The notes: generated by a model not told the origin, from the letters alone. Shown: positions 1 through 10,780, numbered from the stretch's first letter. The stretch: DNA of 64,000 nucleotides from Ditylenchus dipsaci (GCA_004194705.1 SADC01001355.1:214231-278230), one strand, 5' to 3'. Made by a program: numbers and translations.

Positions 1-87
1 CTGACCTGACTTAGAGGAATTCAAGAGCTACAAGATAGGTGGAAAATCAACATGAAACTTTAACAAAAGTCACTCCGAAATTACACT

Positions 88-1529
88 AGAAGAGTTAGAA
101 CCAGCCATTTGCCTGGTGTCGGAATTTGAAGGAGTACTCTGTTTGGTTTTTTCCTGCTGACTTTCAATAAAAATATTTTTGCTGACAATATACCAAAATG
201 CTCAGCGTGAAAAGTGCAACAGAACTAGCCGAAGACTCACAAGACAACAAGCCAATATTACAATATTTAAGCCAAAATAATTTGGCCTTAAACCCATACC
301 GAAAACCAGAGGCATTTGCACGAAAATTCAGGTGGTTATGGCTTGGTTTCGTAATTTTCTTAAGCAGTCCCCATACTTCCGCGCAACACGAGTCGCGCAA
401 CAATATTTCATAGGGTTATACAGGATTAATTTTTATTTTCGGTCACAGACATAATATACTCAAAATGACGGCTAGAATCTAGCAAACATTTTGGTAATGA
501 AAAATATTCAATCTGATATCAAAATGTTTTAGGAATAATCACAAGTATGTGGCAAATCGGAGTGTTGCGTCACTTTCTTGCGCAACACTCCGATTTGCCA
601 CATACTTGTGATTATTCCTAAAACATTTTGATATCAGATTGAATATTTTTCATTACCAAAATGTTTGCTAGATTCTAGCCGTCATTTTGAGTATAAGATG
701 TCTGCGACCTAAAATAAAAATTAATCCTGTAGAACCCTATGAAATTTTGTTGCGCGACTCGTGTTGCGCGGATTATGGGGACTGCTTTATAATTTTGCAA
801 GAAAATTTTCAGAAAATGAAAAAATCACGTAGTAGAGCATGAAAAACTGCATCAGATACAAGTCTCAGATCACAAGTGAGACTTTATTCTCCCTCTTTTT
901 GAGAAGGTTGAAGAAGTGTGGTGGTAGCCTGGTCACGGATGGATATTTCTGGTTTCATTTTACTGGGTTGGAAACCAATACAATTATCATGAAATTGAAA
1001 TTCTGTTAGTAAAAAAAGACTCGCCAAAGTCTTGGCTATCTCTTGGTAGAAATCTTGCACAAAAATTTGGTTTGAATATTGATTTCCGACCCAGTCAAAT
1101 AAAGCCAGAAATGTCCATCCGTGACCAGGCTGCCACCACACTTCTTCAACCCTCTCAAAAAGAGGGAAAATATTCGGATGATATAACTGATATAACACTT
1201 TTACCTGATGCAGCTTTTCATGCTGTATCATGTTTATTTTCTGAAAATTTCCTGCATATTTTCAAGAAAATTACGAAACCAATCCACAACTACCTGAATT
1301 TTCGTCTAAAAGCCCTCGTTCCCGGGTTGAGATCAACCTGTTTTGGCTCGAATATTGTTACATTTGCTTGATGTCTTGTGAGTATTTGCCCTCGTTCTGT
1401 TGAATTTTTAACGCTGAGCATTCTAGTATATTCTAAGCACAATTTTTTTTTGTAAAGTCAACAGGCATAAACCGGACAGAGTACCCCTCAACTTCCAATA
1501 CTAGGAAAACAGCTGGTTCTACCTCTTCT
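88..1529. repeat. Large foldback element with nested palindromes
   Basis: The outer ends are inverted copies (AGAAGAGTTAGAACCAGC at 88, complement ending at 1529). Further inverted homology pairs about 160-400 with about 1240-1430. Inside lies a tight palindrome (about 405-780, arms near 170 bases, 11-base loop TCACTTTCTTG at about 569) and a second pair (about 888-1000 against 1080-1170). Short open frames here are by-products of the repeat. No transposase is visible, so this is a non-autonomous foldback element. The superfamily is unknown. Confidence 0.75.
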
Positions 1530-1673
1530 CCTGTATTCCCGCCCCCCCCAAGTACATAAGTGCCTTATTACGTGTTGTCCCTGAGCCTAATTCCTAAGCC
1601 TAAAAATTATTAAGGGGGAGGGAGGTATATTACAGGAGGATTTTGGGGGGGGGGGGTATATTACAGTAGCGCC
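1530..1673. repeat. MITE copy with G-run and TATATTACAGTAGCG end
   Basis: The right end GGGGTATATTACAGTAGCGCC and the interior (ACGTGTTGTCCCTGAGCCTAA) match, in opposite orientation, the repeat at about 57267-57490. The left end is degraded (CCTGTATTCCCGCCCC). It adjoins the foldback element on its left. Confidence 0.6.
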
Positions 1674-2088
1674 GGAAATTGAATTAGGGCAGCGTAAAAT
1701 TGGTCGGTGGAAAATTGACCGGCGGAAAAATGTCCGCGGGTCAACTGTTGATGACTAACGGTATACCTCATGAGGACACCTCATGAGGACGTGAGCTCAC
1801 TTCACGCGAGAAATTTGAAATTCTCACGCAACCTCATATTTCATGAGCTCACGTCGTTCTCATCCTCACTCATCCTGACGCCCGAAAATTTGTCCTCACG
1901 CAAACCGTGGGCTTAAGACAGAGCGAAAATAAATTAAAAAAAAGATGTTAAGCCTTTTTGGGAACTATTTAATTAGAGAAAATACAGTACTAAAAGATGA
2001 GTGGTGTGAAATTTTTTTTGATAATTTTGACACCGGATTCTTGTTCAGCGTGGTAGAATTGCTCAAAAAATGCTCTTAAATTTGCATT
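1674..2088. other. No gene seen; short direct and inverted TGAGGAC/GTGAGCTCAC motifs
   Basis: About 1765-1880 holds clustered inverted words (CCTCATGAGGACACCTCATG, CGTGAGCTCAC, TGAGCTCACG) that could fold. The rest is AT-rich. Around 2030-2060 is a half copy of the 10.83-11.09 kb palindrome family (GGATTCTTGTTCAGCGTGGT). Confidence 0.4.
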
Positions 2089-2550
2089 CACAATGAGGAG
2101 TCTGTTTGTGGATGCTAAAACAGATTACTCACTAAAAATCTTGGAAACAGAATTCTCCCTTTTTTCATTGTTTTTCTAAAATTATTCAGTTGGTGCGGTT
2201 TTTTCAGTTTCCCGTTGCCTACCTAGTTTCTGACATCATATAGTTGAGGTTTAGGGCTACCAAATGAGCCATTGACTAAGTAAATACTGCTTCAAAATTT
2301 CAGATAAAATTTTAAGAATCCGCCTGAGAATTCTAACTCGGATTTGAGTGCGGATGCTTGGGCGGATTCTTTCTTTTTTTATCTCAATTTTTAAAGCAAC
2401 ATCTATTTTATTGAAAGTTAATCTGGTGGCCCTTACTCTTAGCTACAAGATGGCACCAACAGAATAAATTTTGAAAGTTTTAAAAAAAAGTTATGGCCAT
2501 TTCCGAGTGTAAAGTCTGGTTCAGCATCCACAAACAACCTCCTCATTGTG
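2089..2550. repeat. Foldback family A, copy 1 (CACAATGAGG termini)
   Basis: Near-palindrome with ends CACAATGAGGAGTCTGTTTG and CCTCCTCATTGTG. The inner arms contain GGATGCTAAA/TTTAGCATCC-type words and the module TAGCTACAAGATGGCACCAA. Other copies are at 9871-10414 and 20121-20591. Non-coding. Confidence 0.75.
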
Positions 2551-2568
2551 TTTTCGCCTTAAAAGATC

Positions 2569-2942
2569 CTGTCTCTTCCTTATCATAGCAATGTGAAAGG
2601 TTTGAATGCTCGCGGGACCACACACATTTTGTCAATAATAATTTCTAATTGTTTTCTGTTTGCGCTTATTGTTTAGAAAATAAATTTGTAAATTTGTTCA
2701 AAATTTAGAACCATTTACTAGTCGAGCTCAACGTTGTTTGACATTGCTAGATCGGACAACTAATCCGACATTCACTTCTCTACAACTATTACTGATGAAG
2801 TGCGACTTATATCGAATAGAACATAACAATTAAAATTTAAAATGCAATTAAAAAAATAATTAGAAAACATTAATGACGAAATCAATGTGGTCCGCGCGCG
2901 CATTCAAACCTCTGAAATTGCCATGATAAGGAAGAGACAGGG
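2569..2942. repeat. Inverted-repeat element
   Basis: The arms CCTGTCTCTTCCTTATCATA (2569) and its complement ending at 2942 pair, followed inward by the GGTTTGAATGCTCGCG/CGCGCGCATTCAAACC pair. The interior is AT-rich with no coding signal. Confidence 0.65.
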
Positions 2943-2943
2943 T

Positions 2944-3188
2944 CCTTTGAAGGGGCATGCCCACGCTAATAAGAGGTGGTGGCCGGGAATTCAAAAAATT
3001 TTCAAAATCATTGAACTTCTGTACGGATTTTTCAACTTGGTTTTTAACAAAACCATACCTAAAATTGAATTCTAGGCCTTGTTTTGTTAGAAACCGAGTC
3101 GAAAAGTCGGTACATAAGTTCAATGATTAGGAAATTTTTTTGAATTCCCGGGCACCACCTTTTAATAGCGTGGGCATGCCCCTTTAAA
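2944..3188. repeat. Foldback family B, copy 1 (AAGGGGCATGCCCACGCTA termini)
   Basis: The ends are AAGGGGCATGCCCACGCTAA and TAGCGTGGGCATGCCCCTTT. The centre is palindromic around AAAACCATACCTAAAATTGAATTCTAGGCC. Related copies are at 21511-21960, 50092-50325 and 60376-60563, with a half copy at 42926-43010. Confidence 0.75.
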
Positions 3189-3194
3189 GATTTC

Positions 3195-3365
3195 TCTCGA
3201 GATCCAATTCCTCTCGAGACAACAAATATTTAAACTTGAAATACATACGATATTTGAATAATTATTTTCTTGAGAGGAGTTGGAATTTTGACCGCGACTT
3301 TTAATCTTTAAGAGCCGTTTTATGAGCAAATCGACCACGATGAACAAGAATCCACTCTCAAAATT
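3195..3365. repeat. Degenerate inverted repeat fragment
   Basis: CTCTCGAGATCCAATTCCTC and GAGAGGAGTTGGAATT are imperfect inverted copies. The right part (CGACCACGATGAACAAGAATC) matches an arm of the 10.83-11.09 kb palindrome. No coding signal. Confidence 0.45.
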
Positions 3366-3849
3366 TTGAAGTTGACGGTTTGGACCGCAAATTGCGGAAA
3401 TTCAAATGCTATTAAATATTATTTCTTAAATGAAATCTTTATCACATGATGTTGGGACTGATTTACCAATATAGATCATTATATATCAAAAATGGTCCTC
3501 AGAATGCAGTTAACTTTTGATGAACAATGATAAGTTTTGAAAACTTTTTTATCTTTAAATAAAAAGACAATTTCTAGAAAAAATAAGTTTCTCTAAGAAT
3601 TTGTAATTTTTAGAGCACAATTTTGTTTGCAGCGTATAAAAGTAAAAAAATAAAAACGAAAGAGTAAAATGTGCCGCATAAAATGTGTCGTGCAAGTTTG
3701 TCTGACACCGTATTAACGGATTGTCAACAAAATATGCTCTAAATGACATTTGAAAAAATACAACATTTGAATTTCTCATTTCATGTCGAGAATTTCTCCT
3801 TAAGAGCTTTCCGCCCCTCTCCCAGGGCTCCCAGATATTTTTTCAAAAA
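3366..3849. other. No gene seen, AT-rich spacer
   Basis: I see no exon with splice sites and no recognisable protein on either strand. Short open frames are of low-complexity AT-rich composition. Confidence 0.4.
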
Positions 3850-4040
3850 TACAGTCAGCTCCCGATTTAGTGTACACCCTGGGGACCGGCTCCAGGTGTA
3901 CACTGAATCGAGTGTACACTAAATCGAGGGTTCATTCTAGTCATTTTTATTAACCGCCGGCCAAAATGATTTAATCCAGGTGTGCACTAAACCGAGGTGT
4001 ACACTAAATCCGGTGTACACTAAATCGGGAGTCGACTGTA
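3850..4040. mobile_element. pogo/Tigger-type MITE (GTGTACACTAAATCG)
   Basis: The terminal inverted repeats TACAGTCAGCTCCCGATTTA and complement (ending GAGTCGACTGTA) are flanked by TA. The 15-mer GTGTACACTAAATCG recurs several times inside the ends in both orientations. The CAGT start and TA target fit the pogo/Tigger group of Tc1/mariner elements. It is too short to encode a transposase. Confidence 0.7.
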
Positions 4041-4368
4041 TAGGGCATTTGCTCAAAGTAAGGATACTTTAAGGTGTTTTGGCAAAATATTCTATTTTAT
4101 CCAGTGCTTATTGATGATTTGCTGCTGAAAAATAAGATTTTGACTATAAATTCTAATATAGAGTAAGATTTGGAATCTCACAGTAAAGACAAATCTTATA
4201 AATAAGGACGTCTGGGATCCCTGCTGCCCAATTTACACGCAATTTATTCACGTATGGAAGAGTAAGCAAATATGTTGTTTATTGTTTTTTAATCTACAAT
4301 AGCTCACTAAATATTAGGGTGTTTGTGCATATATAAGTAAGTGAATAAGTAGTTGAATTCAGAAGAAC

Positions 4369-5251
4369 TTAAGCTGTGCTGGGTTGCTCACATTTCTGGC
4401 ACTGCTCAGCTTCACCATGAGCATGGTGTTCAGCAGCTGCAGCAGTGTGGCACTTGCAATCCTTGCATTGACAATCCTCACCACATTTGTCTGCAAGTTA
4501 ATGAATTTTATAAATATCAGGCAAAGATTTTAGTCTGTAAGTGGTTATTTGATAAATGGCCAAAAAAGATCAGTGAGCCACGCTGTGTAGAGCCTAATCC
4601 AAAACAATATTTGGCTATTTTAATTTAGGTTCGCCTTTTTCAGGCTTTCTAAGAGAGCTAATAAGGTGGCCGGAAAAATGAGAAAATAAAACAAATAAAA
4701 TCTTATGAATTTTCGCTAAATTGTACCGCACACCCCATTTTATTTCGACTCCCTCCCCCCTCCAGTGAATCAACAAGCGAACCAAGATATGAAACTTCTG
4801 CAAAAATTTTTCTTGTAGAACAGGGTAAAAATAAAATTTTCTAGAGCTACATTTTTGGCTAATTCAGCCGTATAAAGGGTGGAATAAAGGTGAGGGTGCG
4901 GAGTGCAAGTGCACGGAATTTTTTTGTAACATCCTGAAAGGATAGGTACCTCTGCTACGTCATCTAGTCATTAGTTATGGGATAAACTAATATAAAATGG
5001 TTTTTGTGAGTCTCTAATATTGAAACAAGATTTAAAGGGCTGCTCAATTTTAGTGAAGAAATATCGTTTTATTTCAGAGATTTAAAGTGAAAGTTTTAAA
5101 AGTTACGAACCTTTACAACAGTTTTCTGGACAGCACTCGTTTTTTTTTGACAACAGTTTTGGCAAGAGCACTCAGGAGTTCCTTTACAATTCAAGTACTT
5201 ATAAAATAGTTTTAGATTTGTTGAAAGCTTACCACATTTATCACAAGACAT
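4369..5251 (-). CDS. Metallothionein-like protein, three exons, one-base frame break
   Basis: Probable small Cys-rich metal-binding (Zn/Cd/Cu) cytosolic protein. Exons: 5233-5251 (starts ATG, MSCDKC), 5111-5181 and 4369-4490 (stop TAA). Splice sites are GTAAGC/TTGTAAAG and GTTCGT/CTTGCAG. Exon 2 begins TPECSCQNCCQKK and exon 3 reads KCGEDCQCKDCKCHTAAA, then a His-rich stretch (HHAHGE), CQKCE and STA. As written, the A9 run at about 5139-5147 (T9 on the + strand) puts the second half of exon 2 out of frame. One more A gives NECCPENCC and restores the phase into exon 3, for about 70 residues. I infer a homopolymer error in the assembly, though a real pseudogene is possible. The CxC/CC density and His tail resemble nematode MTL proteins. 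AATAAA on the minus strand near 4277-4283 is a candidate poly(A) signal. Confidence 0.72.
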
Positions 5252-5328
5252 TTCGAAAAGATTAATTTTGTGTTCTAAAATATTGTTGTTATCAAAAAGT
5301 AAAAAATATCACGAGTACATAATAATAT

Positions 5329-5564
5329 TAGGTCGTGTAAAAAGTTCGTAGCGTTTTTATCAAAAGCCATATTTATGGCATTGCGTTTTTACAATAAATT
5401 TTTCATTAATTTTCCAAAAGCTAACCACTCATTTTGTAGCTGAAAATCTTGGCTACAAAATGAGTGGTGAACTTTTAAAAAATTGATAAAAAAAATTATT
5501 GTAAAAATGCAATGCCATAAAAATGGCTTTTGAAAAAAGCGCTGCGAACTTTTGACACGACGTA
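5329..5564. mobile_element. Palindromic MITE just upstream of the metallothionein gene
   Basis: The ends GGTCGTGTAAAAAGTTCGTA and its near complement (GCGAACTTTTGACACGAC) pair along about 100 bases each, with the loop module TAGCTGAAAATCTTGGCTA. It lies about 80 bases 5' of the metallothionein ATG, so it may overlap that promoter region. Confidence 0.65.
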
Positions 5565-5689
5565 ATATACAGGGTGTGTCAGAATTACGCGCACTTTTTT
5601 CAAAAATTTTGTATCAAATGAAAAATGCATTTTCTTGATTAATAAAGACCGCTAAGTTTGCAATTATTGCGTTTAAGCTGCTTATGTAT

Positions 5690-5815
5690 GTTTTTCAGAC
5701 TCTTAAGCGTGCTTTGCAAGTGGAGTGGTCATGTCTGGGCTTGGACACAATCAAGAAAACCGTGGAGGACTTTCAAGGAAGAATTAATGCCTGTATTTTT
5801 AGTGATCATTTGTTA
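5690..5815 (+). pseudogene. mariner-like transposase C-terminal fragment
   Basis: The frame reads TLKRALQVEWSCLGLDTIKK and then TVEDFQGRINACI. This resembles the last helices of mariner/Tc1 transposases (the LK..L...W..I..E.I...I..F..R...CI pattern). It is preceded by TTTTTCAG, which may have been an acceptor. Catalytic aspartates are absent, and the nested insertion cuts it off. Confidence 0.6.
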
Positions 5816-5820
5816 TTATG

Positions 5821-6059
5821 TACCGTATTTCCTCTAAAAAGCGCCCCGGGGCGCTTATTTTTCAAACCTCCAAAAATCGGAAAATTTGGAATTCGATTTC
5901 GAGATTTTCGGGTGCTCAACCAAAATCTGAAAAGTGGAATCGGTAGAGCTCGTGGGAGTTAAGAAAAACGTATCAAACAGCTTTGCAAAATATTGCTTCT
6001 ACACTGAGATCCAGACCCTCAAAGTCGAGGGGGGGGCGCTTATTAGAGGAAATACGGTA
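5821..6059. mobile_element. pogo-like MITE, TACCGTATTTCCTCTAA family (nested)
   Basis: The ends TACCGTATTTCCTCTAA and TTAGAGGAAATACGGTA are inverted copies. A subterminal GCGCCCCGGGGCGCTTATTT/GGGGCGCTTATT is repeated. The ends match those of the transposase-bearing element at 15937-17569. It sits inside the mariner-type element and so inserted later. Confidence 0.8.
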
Positions 6060-6281
6060 TACTGTCTGTTGTTGTTGAATTTGTGGGCGGAATAAAAACT
6101 TTTCAGAAATTGTTGAACTCGTTGGGCTTTTCGTTGGTCTTTTTTTTTCTCGTTGGGTTTTTGGATTTTCATATCTGTGTTGTTAGATGAGCAAAAGCGT
6201 GTGTCTCGATTGTAGCTCTGGCAAGGAGCTACCTCGCCAATTTTTTTTAAAAAAGTGCGCGTAATTCTGACACACCCTGTA

Positions 6282-6889
6282 TTTGCTACTTCAAAAAGGC
6301 CGTAATTTTCCTTCAAAAACCTCAAAATTTTCAAAATACAAATTTTAAAAAACTTAAAATAGGCAGGTTCTTGAGCTAATTAAGGCCAATTAAAAGACAT
6401 TTATGGTTAGGGTTCCACAGGAGAAAATAGTAAAAATAGTATCAAAAATAGAACCATAAATAGTTAATAAGAAAAATGTAAGTGAGCCGCTTCTTTTAAA
6501 GCCATTTCAAGTGGGTGTGTTTTTTTCGGTTTCCTCTCCTGCTGCAAATATATTGAGAGTAGTAAAAAGGGCGGTCCGCTTGCCCTCACATAGTAGTCAA
6601 CAAACAGGCAACCCACGCTTGTTAAAAACAAAAGTTCAAAGCTTAACCCATTGCGTAATCAGGTTATTTGCAAATGGTTAAACCAACAAACATTTTTTGT
6701 ATTTTTAGAGTACCATTTTTAGTCAAAAATTTGTAGTTTGCAAATTTTTTTGTCAGTATGCATTAAAAAAACTTATTTCTGTAAGCCTTAGAATCGCATA
6801 TACACGCCAAATTTATAGATTATAGATGTGCAAGCTGAACAGCATCAGTATTGTTGTCTTAAAACTGTTGTTTTCTTTAGGGTTAATTA
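6282..6889. other. No gene seen, AT-rich spacer
   Basis: No exon-like frame, tRNA-like fold or clear inverted repeat was recognised on either strand. Confidence 0.4.
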
Positions 6890-7221
6890 TGACTCATTTA
6901 TAAACGTTGTCGTTGGAAAAAATGTTTTATAAAGGCAATTTTACGCCAACGACAACGAAAATTTTTCTTCCAAATAAGACAAATTTTGCATTTTAAGTCA
7001 GAATTTTAAGGATTAACCATATTCTCCACACGTTTTTCCTTGAAATCTCGTCTGAGAATGCGGAATTTGTGCAATTTTGAATGAAAAATTTCGTTGTCGT
7101 TCGCGTCGTCGTTGTCGTTGGCGTTGTCTTAGGATTTTTTATAAATAGGTCGTCGTTGGCGAAAAAAAGGGTTTTATAAAAAATATTCAACGACGACGAC
7201 AACGTTTATAAATGAGCCATT
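6890..7221. mobile_element. Inverted-repeat MITE with CGTTGTCGTTGGCG repeats
   Basis: The ends TGACTCATTTATAAACGTTG and the complement ending GTTTATAAATGAGCCA pair. The arms are rich in GTCGTTG/CAACGAC words and carry the internal inverted pair AAAATGTTTTATAAAGGC and GGGTTTTATAAAAAATATTC. Confidence 0.7.
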
Positions 7222-7627
7222 AGACAAAAAATTTGGTAACTTTAGTAAGGCTCTGATTACTTTTGATCAATTCTGATATCAGTATACCTTTTTTGACTTA
7301 TTTCAAAAACCATAAAGAAACAGAATTTTTAGTCTAGTAGGAGTTTGAAAAATGACATGTTCGTAGTAGACATCACAGGTATGCTGCTGATCTACCATTT
7401 TGGATTGTTGAAAAATAGTGAAACAGTTTGTAAAAATTCTTCTTGCTATTTTCTATTAAAATATAATTTCTAGTCTTGTGACATGTTTTTACAGCCGCTT
7501 TAAGTTATAAACAATGCAGCCAGCTAGATAAGAACTACAAACTACACAAATGCTTCCAAAAAATAACAATTTTTTAAATTTTTGTTTATTCATATTTCAT
7601 TATAACATAATTATTATATGTTATAAG

Positions 7628-7780
7628 TAGGGTTGTACAATGGGAATATTCCCGGGAACATTGGGAATATTTCCGGGAATATTCCGGGAACATTGGGAAT
7701 ATTCCCGGGTTTCCCGATATTTTCCCTATATTGGGAATATTCCCGGATTTTCTATATTTCCGGGAATTTGTACAGCTCTA
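7628..7780. mobile_element. hAT-type MITE with 8-bp target duplication
   Basis: The ends TAGGGTTGTACAA and TTGTACAGCTCTA are inverted. The flanks are the identical 8-mer GTTATAAG (7620-7627 and 7781-7788). The interior is a run of GGGAATATTCCCGGG-type palindromic words. An 8-bp duplication with TAG..CTA ends fits the hAT superfamily. Confidence 0.82.
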
Positions 7781-7788
7781 GTTATAAG

Positions 7789-8876
7789 AAATAGAACATT
7801 TCTGGACCCGACTGAAGAATCTGCTGTGAAAAATTTCCTGTAAATTTCCAATAATTCCCCTGTGTTGTTTTTGCGTTATTGTTTGAACTTCAGCCTTTAC
7901 AAGTTATTTTACAAATTTTGGCTAAAAAACAATGAAACCCCCATGTGGTTCGATTTTTTTTTCTCAGTATTAAAAAACACGCGGCTTTCTCATGAAATCG
8001 GGGTCGAGAAACACGAATATGAAGTTATCTCCTCCATCCGATCACTCTGCGTGGGGGGAGGATTCTATACTGCAACCTAAAAACTTAAGCTCATATGTAG
8101 AAAAGTCTGAAAAAGGTTAGTAAAATATTTAAAAAAACCACAAGAGGGCACCAAGCTTCTTTTTTGAATTTCATGTTTTTTAGGTTTTTTCTATACCAGT
8201 CTTTTTCGAAAAAAATTTGACTACGGTCTTAAGATCTCAACGAATTCGTTTAAAAGTCACATACTGGCTATTCAATGAAACCTAGCTCTCTTAAGTGATT
8301 AAAAACTCGAGCTCGCTAGCTTACCTTGTAAGACCAAAAAATTACTACTATCTCTTTATTATCACTATTTGAGAAATATATTTTAAACATCATTTTCAAC
8401 AGTTACAACATTAGGCAAAAGACCAAAATATGAGTGTGTGTGTGTGTGTGTGTATAAATATTTCTTTTTTATAAATCACAAGACAAAACATTATAAATCA
8501 GTAGTGGGTCACATTAGTAAAAAAGTTATTTACAGCAATTCTAGAAAATGGCGAAATTAAAAACAGGTGTGAATCACTATCATAATAATATTGATGACTT
8601 ATTTTTTGAAAGTTTTAACTTTTCGACTTAACTCAAAAATTATTTTTTCAAATTTTTTTTAAACTTGTAAAGTTGTCGTGTTTAAAATTCCGCATTTGAA
8701 AACTATTTTAGTGGGTATAGTCAACGCTCGATATAGCATCTACCCAAAAACTTCTTTACTCCCAAGGGTTCGACCTTTTATTTAAACGTATTAACGTTGA
8801 AGAAGATATCTGAATTTTGCACGAAAAGTCTTTATTTTGCAGCAAATAGGCTCTTATTGGATTTTTTTCATAGTGA
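7789..8876. other. No gene seen; contains a (GT)n microsatellite
   Basis: AT-rich. A dinucleotide (GT) run lies at 8434-8453. Around 8714-8745 the string GTCAACGCTCGATATAGC resembles a pogo-type terminus (CAGTCAAC.CTCG.TATA) but I could not find a convincing partner other than a weak match near 9210-9230. Confidence 0.4.
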
Positions 8877-9104
8877 TTGGTCCTCAAAGAGGGACTTTAA
8901 TAAGGCGGCCGGCCGCCTTATTTTTTGGATGCCCCAAAATCGGAAAAATTAGAATTTGATCTTGAGATCTCTGGCTGAAAATCTGAAATCTAAAAAGTGA
9001 CATCGCTAGAGCTCGCGGGAGTTAAGAAAACGAAAAAAACAGCTTTGCAAAAATTTTACACTAGGCTGAGATATAGGTCCTCAAATCGAGAAGAAACACG
9101 GTAT
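8877..9104. mobile_element. Degenerate pogo-like MITE (GGCGGCCGGCCGCC)
   Basis: The subterminal palindrome TAAGGCGGCCGGCCGCCTTA, followed by GGATGCCCCAAAATCGGAAA and a right edge near GAAACACGGTA, matches the plan of the TACCGTATTTCCTCTAA family, but the left terminus has decayed. Confidence 0.5.
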
Positions 9105-9355
9105 GCCCATTTTTTAATTTTTTGCTAAAATTTATTTGTCAGTCTGGTCCGAAATATTGCCAATTTTGCGGTTGTTTTTTTGGGAAACACGATAACTTTA
9201 CCTTTTAGATCCGCAACGCTCGATACAGCGTCGTCTTTTAGGGCCTAAATCATAAAAAAGCCGATGTTATATCTAGCGTTACGGGTCATAATTAATCATT
9301 GTGTTTCTCAGGGCTAGACTAAAAAAAGTATCCGATCTTAGGATGGAACGAACTA
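9105..9355. other. No gene seen
   Basis: Contains AGTCTGGTCCGAAATATTGC followed by AATTTTGCGGTTG, a diverged piece of a repeat also seen near 14270, 30920, 41220 and 53525. Confidence 0.35.
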
Positions 9356-9843
9356 GGGGTATAGACGTTTGGCGAATATGAAACTTTTTTCGAATTCGCG
9401 AAACGTTTGGCGAATTTGAAACTCAAAAGAGTAAAATATCTCTAAGGGTATATATGGAGATACTTATTTAGACATATCAAGGGTATTTGGCTGAATGTGA
9501 TGGCCAAAGTCTAGCATATTCCACATTGCGGGGTTAGGGGTTAACACATATATGTACCCCTATCCCTTGCAATGTGGAGTGTGCTGTTCTTTGGCCGCGA
9601 AGCGGCCAAATACCCTTAATATGTCTAAATAAGTATCTCCATATATACCCTGTGTTAACCCTGACCCTTGCAATGTGGAATATGCTAGACTTTGGCCATC
9701 ACATTCAGCCAAATACCCTTGATATGTCTAAATAAGTATCTCCATATATACCTTAGAGATATTTTACTCTTTTGAGTTTCAAATTCGCCAAACGTTTCGC
9801 GAATTTGAAAAAAGTTTCATATTCGCCAAACGTCTATGCACCC
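9356..9843. repeat. Long near-perfect palindrome (GACGTTTGGCGAATATGAAA)
   Basis: The arms of roughly 200 bases begin GGGTATAGACGTTTGGCGAA and end TTCGCCAAACGTCTATGCACC. The words AAGGGTATATATGGAGATAC and GGCTGAATGTGATGGCCAAA occur in both arms. The arms are very alike, so this is a recent event or a gene-converting foldback element. Confidence 0.8.
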
Positions 9844-9870
9844 GAACTAGTACCGCTGTTTAAGTGTTAG

Positions 9871-10414
9871 GCCTCAAACACAATGAGGAGTCTGTTTGCG
9901 GATGCTAAATCAGATTTGTAAGTCGGGAAAGGCCATAACTTTTTTTCAATTCTTTAAAAAATTTTCTGTTATCACCATCTTGTAGCTAAGATTCAGGGCT
10001 ACCAGATGAGCATTTCATAAAATGGATGTTCTTCAAAAAATTGAGATAAAAATGTATGACTCCGCACAAGACTCCTGACTAGAATTTGAGTCAGGAGTCT
10101 TGGCGGAGTCTTACATTTTTATCTCAATTTTTTGAAGAACATCTACCGTATTTCCTCTAATAAGGCAGCCCTCCTCATTTTTTTGACTTAAATTTCATAG
10201 TTAAGGCCATTTTTGATTGACAATTTTCAGATTTTTGGGGGTTTGAAAAATAAGGCGGCCGGCCGCCTTTTTAGACGAAATATGGTATTTTATGAAATGC
10301 TTATCTGGTAGCCCTGAATCTTAGCTACAAGATGGTGATGACAGAAAAATTTTTGAAGAATTGAAAAAAGTTATGGCCCGCAACCGCAAACAGACTCCTT
10401 ACAGTGTTTGAGGC
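9871..10414. repeat. Foldback family A, copy 2, with nested pogo-like MITE
   Basis: The ends GCCTCAAACACAATGAGGAG and CAGTGTTTGAGGC pair. The inner arms carry TTGTAGCTAAGATTCAGGGC and its complement. A TACCGTATTTCCTCTAA-family MITE (10144-10287) interrupts one arm. Confidence 0.75.
10144..10287. mobile_element. pogo-like MITE, TACCGTATTTCCTCTAA family, nested
   Basis: Left end TACCGTATTTCCTCTAATAA, right end GACGAAATATGGTA (diverged), internal AAATAAGGCGGCCGGCCGCC. It inserted into foldback family A copy 2. Confidence 0.65.
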
Positions 10415-10469
10415 CTTAAAGACTTGCAGGTCTAAGGAAATCTCTAAACTTCAGACTTGAAACCAGGGG

Positions 10470-10780
10470 TGGGCAAAGATCAGATCAGTTCAGATCAGAT
10501 CGCCGAAGATCAGATCAGATCGGCATAATATATTTTTTCCTTAATTTAGTCAAATTTCACACTTTGAGTCAAATTTTACGGCGAAACGTATTTTATACAA
10601 AGTTGAAAGAAGATCAGATCGATTTAGATCAGATCAGTTCAGATCGGGTCAGATCAGTTCAGATCGAGTCAGATCGGCTTAGATCGGCATATTTTTTTTG
10701 TTTTTATTTTGTCAAATTTCACACTTTGAGTCAAAATTTTACGGCGAAACATATTTTACAGTCAAAAAGAAAGGTTTATT
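10470..10780. repeat. GATCAGATC-rich repeat, one arm
   Basis: Irregular tandem GATCAGATC/AGTTCAGATCG words occur twice. Each is followed by GTCAAATTTCACACTTTGAG and TTTTACGGCGAAAC. An inverted relative lies at about 11970-12125, so the two may be the ends of one larger element around 10.47-12.13 kb. Confidence 0.55.

Larger units (their letters stand above)
5568..6281. mobile_element. mariner-type element with a second element nested inside
   Basis: The terminal inverted repeats TACAGGGTGTGTCAGAATTA and complement (ending CACACCCTGTA) are typical of Tc1/mariner-type ends, with a TA target. The interior keeps a short piece of transposase (about 5690-5815) and is interrupted by a pogo-type MITE at 5821-6059. 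It is non-autonomous. Confidence 0.8.

Noticed and set aside
884..1371. Similar 115- and 99-codon frames on opposite strands
   Set aside because: They are the same sequence read from the two arms of a foldback element, not two genes.
8434..8453. Regulatory Z-DNA element at the GT run
   Set aside because: A plain dinucleotide microsatellite; nothing else supports a role.
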